Assembly: GCF_009176645.1 (NCBI RefSeq)
Contig: NZ_AP019007.1
Coordinates: 992,001 to 1,056,000 of the forward strand
Direction of reading: 5' to 3'
Source: Enterobacter oligotrophicus
GTDB taxonomy: Bacteria; Pseudomonadota; Gammaproteobacteria; Enterobacterales; Enterobacteriaceae
DNA length: 64,000 nucleotides
Position numbers and translations under genes: made by a program. The notes beneath the pieces were generated by a model. That model was given only the letters and a program-made list of their open reading frames with translations, had not been told where the DNA came from and did not search any database. Positions 62,671-64,000 of this stretch are shown here, in pieces (within the stretch, counting starts at the first letter, position 1; each line of letters begins with the position of its first letter).

Positions 62671-62783
62671 GTCTGAGTACCTGTTTGAGAGGAAGAAAAC
62701 CTGCCAAGTGTGCCATAATCTCGCCGCCAGGCATATACGTATGCCGGGTTAACGCTGAGTTTTGACTTTAAGGATTTTTGACG

Positions 62784-63788
62784 ATGCAGCCTATTTCAGG
62801 TACGCCGCCACGCCCTCCGGGTGAAGGCCCTGTCACGCCAAACGTTGCAGGTGAACAACCGCTATCCACGCAACAGCGCACCGTGCTGGAGCGACTGATC
62901 ACGCGCCTGATTGCGCTGACCTCTCAGCAAAATGCCGAGGTATGGTCGGGCGTAAAGCATGATTTGGGCGTCAGAAACGATGCGCCTTTGCAGTCGCGCC
63001 ACTTCCCCGCCGCTGAACAAAACCTGAATCAACGTATTAACGCTGCACAACAAAACCACACCACCCGCCAGATAGTCTCGCAGCTGACTGAGCTGTTAGG
63101 TCAGGGGAACAACCGTCAGGCGGTGAGTGATTTTATTCGTCAACAGTTTGGTCATACCGCGCTGAGCCAGCTTACGGCGGATCAGCTGAAAACCGTGCTG
63201 ACGCTGCTGCAAAGCAATCAACTCTCTATTCCTCAACCGCAACAGCGCCCGGCGACCGAGCGGCCGCTGCTGCCAGCGGAGCACAACACGCTCAATCAGA
63301 TGGTGACCAGACTGGCCGCCGCTACCGGCGAGTCAACAAAACTGATCTGGCAATCGATGCTGGAATTGTCTGGCGTAAAAAGCGGAGAGTTGATTCCGGC
63401 GAAACAGTTCACCCATCTGGTGACCTGGCTGCAGGCACGTCAGACGCTCAGCACCCAGACCTCCCCCACGCTACATACGGTGCAGGCGGCGCTTAAACAG
63501 CCACTCGAACGGCACGAATTTGAGGCAATTCGGGACTATGCCCAGCAAACGTGGCAGGCCACACCGCAGACGGTGCTGACTACCGCGCAGGTGCAGGATT
63601 TGCTGAATCAGATCTTTATTCGCCGTAGCGAACGGGAAGGCGGAGTGCCGGACGTGCGCAACATTCAGCCCATTTACAGCCCGCTGTTTGCGCCAGTGGT
63701 GGAAACGTTCAGAACGCTGTCTGCCCGTCCAGGGTTGATGTTTATTGCGCTGATGATTGCGCTGGCGATTTTCTGGCTGGTTACTTAA
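62784..63788 (+). CDS. flk: Flk, flagella biosynthesis regulator
   Basis: A 334-residue protein. A proline/glycine-rich N terminus (MQPISGTPPRPPGEGPVTP) and a large cytoplasmic helical, glutamine-rich part end in a single C-terminal membrane segment, LMFIALMIALAIFWLVT: a tail-anchored topology. Flk in Salmonella couples flagellar regulation to ring assembly and prevents premature FlgM export. ATG 62784 follows AAGGATTTTTGACG; an upstream in-frame TTG is not used. More diverged from E. coli than its neighbours, especially in the last 100 residues. Confidence 0.92.
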   Translation: MQPISGTPPRPPGEGPVTPNVAGEQPLSTQQRTVLERLITRLIALTSQQNAEVWSGVKHDLGVRNDAPLQSRHFPAAEQNLNQRINAAQQNHTTRQIVSQLTELLGQGNNRQAVSDFIRQQFGHTALSQLTADQLKTVLTLLQSNQLSIPQPQQRPATERPLLPAEHNTLNQMVTRLAAATGESTKLIWQSMLELSGVKSGELIPAKQFTHLVTWLQARQTLSTQTSPTLHTVQAALKQPLERHEFEAIRDYAQQTWQATPQTVLTTAQVQDLLNQIFIRRSEREGGVPDVRNIQPIYSPLFAPVVETFRTLSARPGLMFIALMIALAIFWLVT

Positions 63789-63792
63789 AACA

Positions 63793-63867
63793 GCCGGGTG
63801 ACGGCTACGCCTTACCCGGCCTACGCTTCGCGCGTTTGTAGGCCTGGTAAGCGAAGCGCCACCAGGC
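63793..63867. repeat. REP/BIME palindrome pair after flk
   Basis: GCCGGGTGACGGCTACGCCTTACCCGGC and GTAGGCCTGGTAAGCG..CACCAGGC face each other between the flk stop and the stop of the last gene on the other strand. Confidence 0.85.
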
Positions 63868-63872
63868 AAAAA

Positions 63873-64000
63873 CTACGACCTGCGAAACGCCACCAGCGTC
63901 ACCACGATCCCCACCACCGCAGAAACCGCACCGGCCAGGAAGACAGACGGGTAGCCAAACGACGTGGCCAGCAGCCCTGCCAGCGGCCCGGTCACGCCGT
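63873..64000 (-). CDS. yfcJ: MFS transporter C-terminal end (YfcJ-like), truncated by the window edge
   Basis: The last 41 complete codons are in the window; the stop TAG is at 63873-63875. The visible protein reads [20 protein letters not shown] and continues with [14 protein letters not shown], a final membrane helix and short basic tail typical of a major facilitator transporter. In E. coli yfcJ follows flk in this orientation; the name rests on that synteny and the matching tail. Confidence 0.7.
   Translation of the reverse strand, partial: GVTGPLAGLLATSFGYPSVFLAGAVSAVVGIVVTLVAFRRS

Noticed and set aside
62730..62745. GGCATATACGTATGCC between pdxB and flk as an operator
   Set aside because: Only 6-bp arms in a promoter region, no known match and no second copy.

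Overview
The window is a stretch of enterobacterial chromosome, most like the Enterobacter/Lelliottia/Leclercia group. Gene order follows the E. coli/Salmonella backbone: menFDHBCE, elaBA-rbn, nuoA-N, lrhA, alaA, yfbRSTUV, ackA-pta, yfcDEFG, folX-yfcH, hisJQMP-argT, ubiX-purF-cvpA-dedD-folC-accD, dedA-truA-usg-pdxB, flk, yfcJ. Proteins are close to the E. coli versions, coding density is high, REP-type palindromes sit between operons, and no phage, IS, CRISPR, tRNA or rRNA gene was seen. Accessory differences from E. coli K-12 are a tctBA tricarboxylate transporter next to menE, cheV instead of elaD/yfbK-P, a PTS/split-transketolase operon instead of yfcC, and a GNAT acetyltransferase where K-12 has yfcI. 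Family and synteny comparisons are from memory; no search was run.

Layout. 1-1588: end of tctB and complete tctA. 1589-8587: menaquinone operon menF-D-H-B-C-E on the minus strand. 8684-11562: elaB, elaA, rbn and cheV, the last behind a sigma-28-type promoter. 11662-26685: the 13-gene complex I operon (nuoC and nuoD fused), preceded on its own strand by lrhA. 28256-29200: a long AT-rich non-coding gap between lrhA and alaA. 29201-34819: alaA, yfbR, yfbS, yfbT, yfbU, yfbV. 35157-38577: ackA-pta, with a palindrome-rich leader.

38686-43925 is the most distinctive accessory block: five minus-strand genes encode a two-subunit transketolase and ascorbate-type PTS components IIC, IIB and IIA, with a divergent GntR-like LacI-family repressor. 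The shared control region holds two GATAGCGCTATC-type operators and a good CRP site. The set suggests uptake of a sugar whose phosphorylated form is fed straight to transketolase. The substrate cannot be read from sequence.

43929-48478: yfcD, yfcE, yfcF, yfcG, folX, yfcH and a GNAT gene. 48577-52635: the histidine/basic amino acid ABC transporter with two paralogous binding proteins (hisJ, argT); argT has a sigma-54 promoter and a distant NtrC-type site. 52926-58798: ubiX, purF, cvpA (PurR box upstream), dedD, folC, accD. 58953-63788: dedA, truA, usg, pdxB and divergent flk. The window ends inside an MFS transporter (yfcJ-like).

Together the window carries much of respiratory and overflow metabolism: menaquinone synthesis, NADH dehydrogenase and the acetate switch, plus nitrogen-regulated amino acid uptake and purine, folate, fatty acid and vitamin B6 steps.
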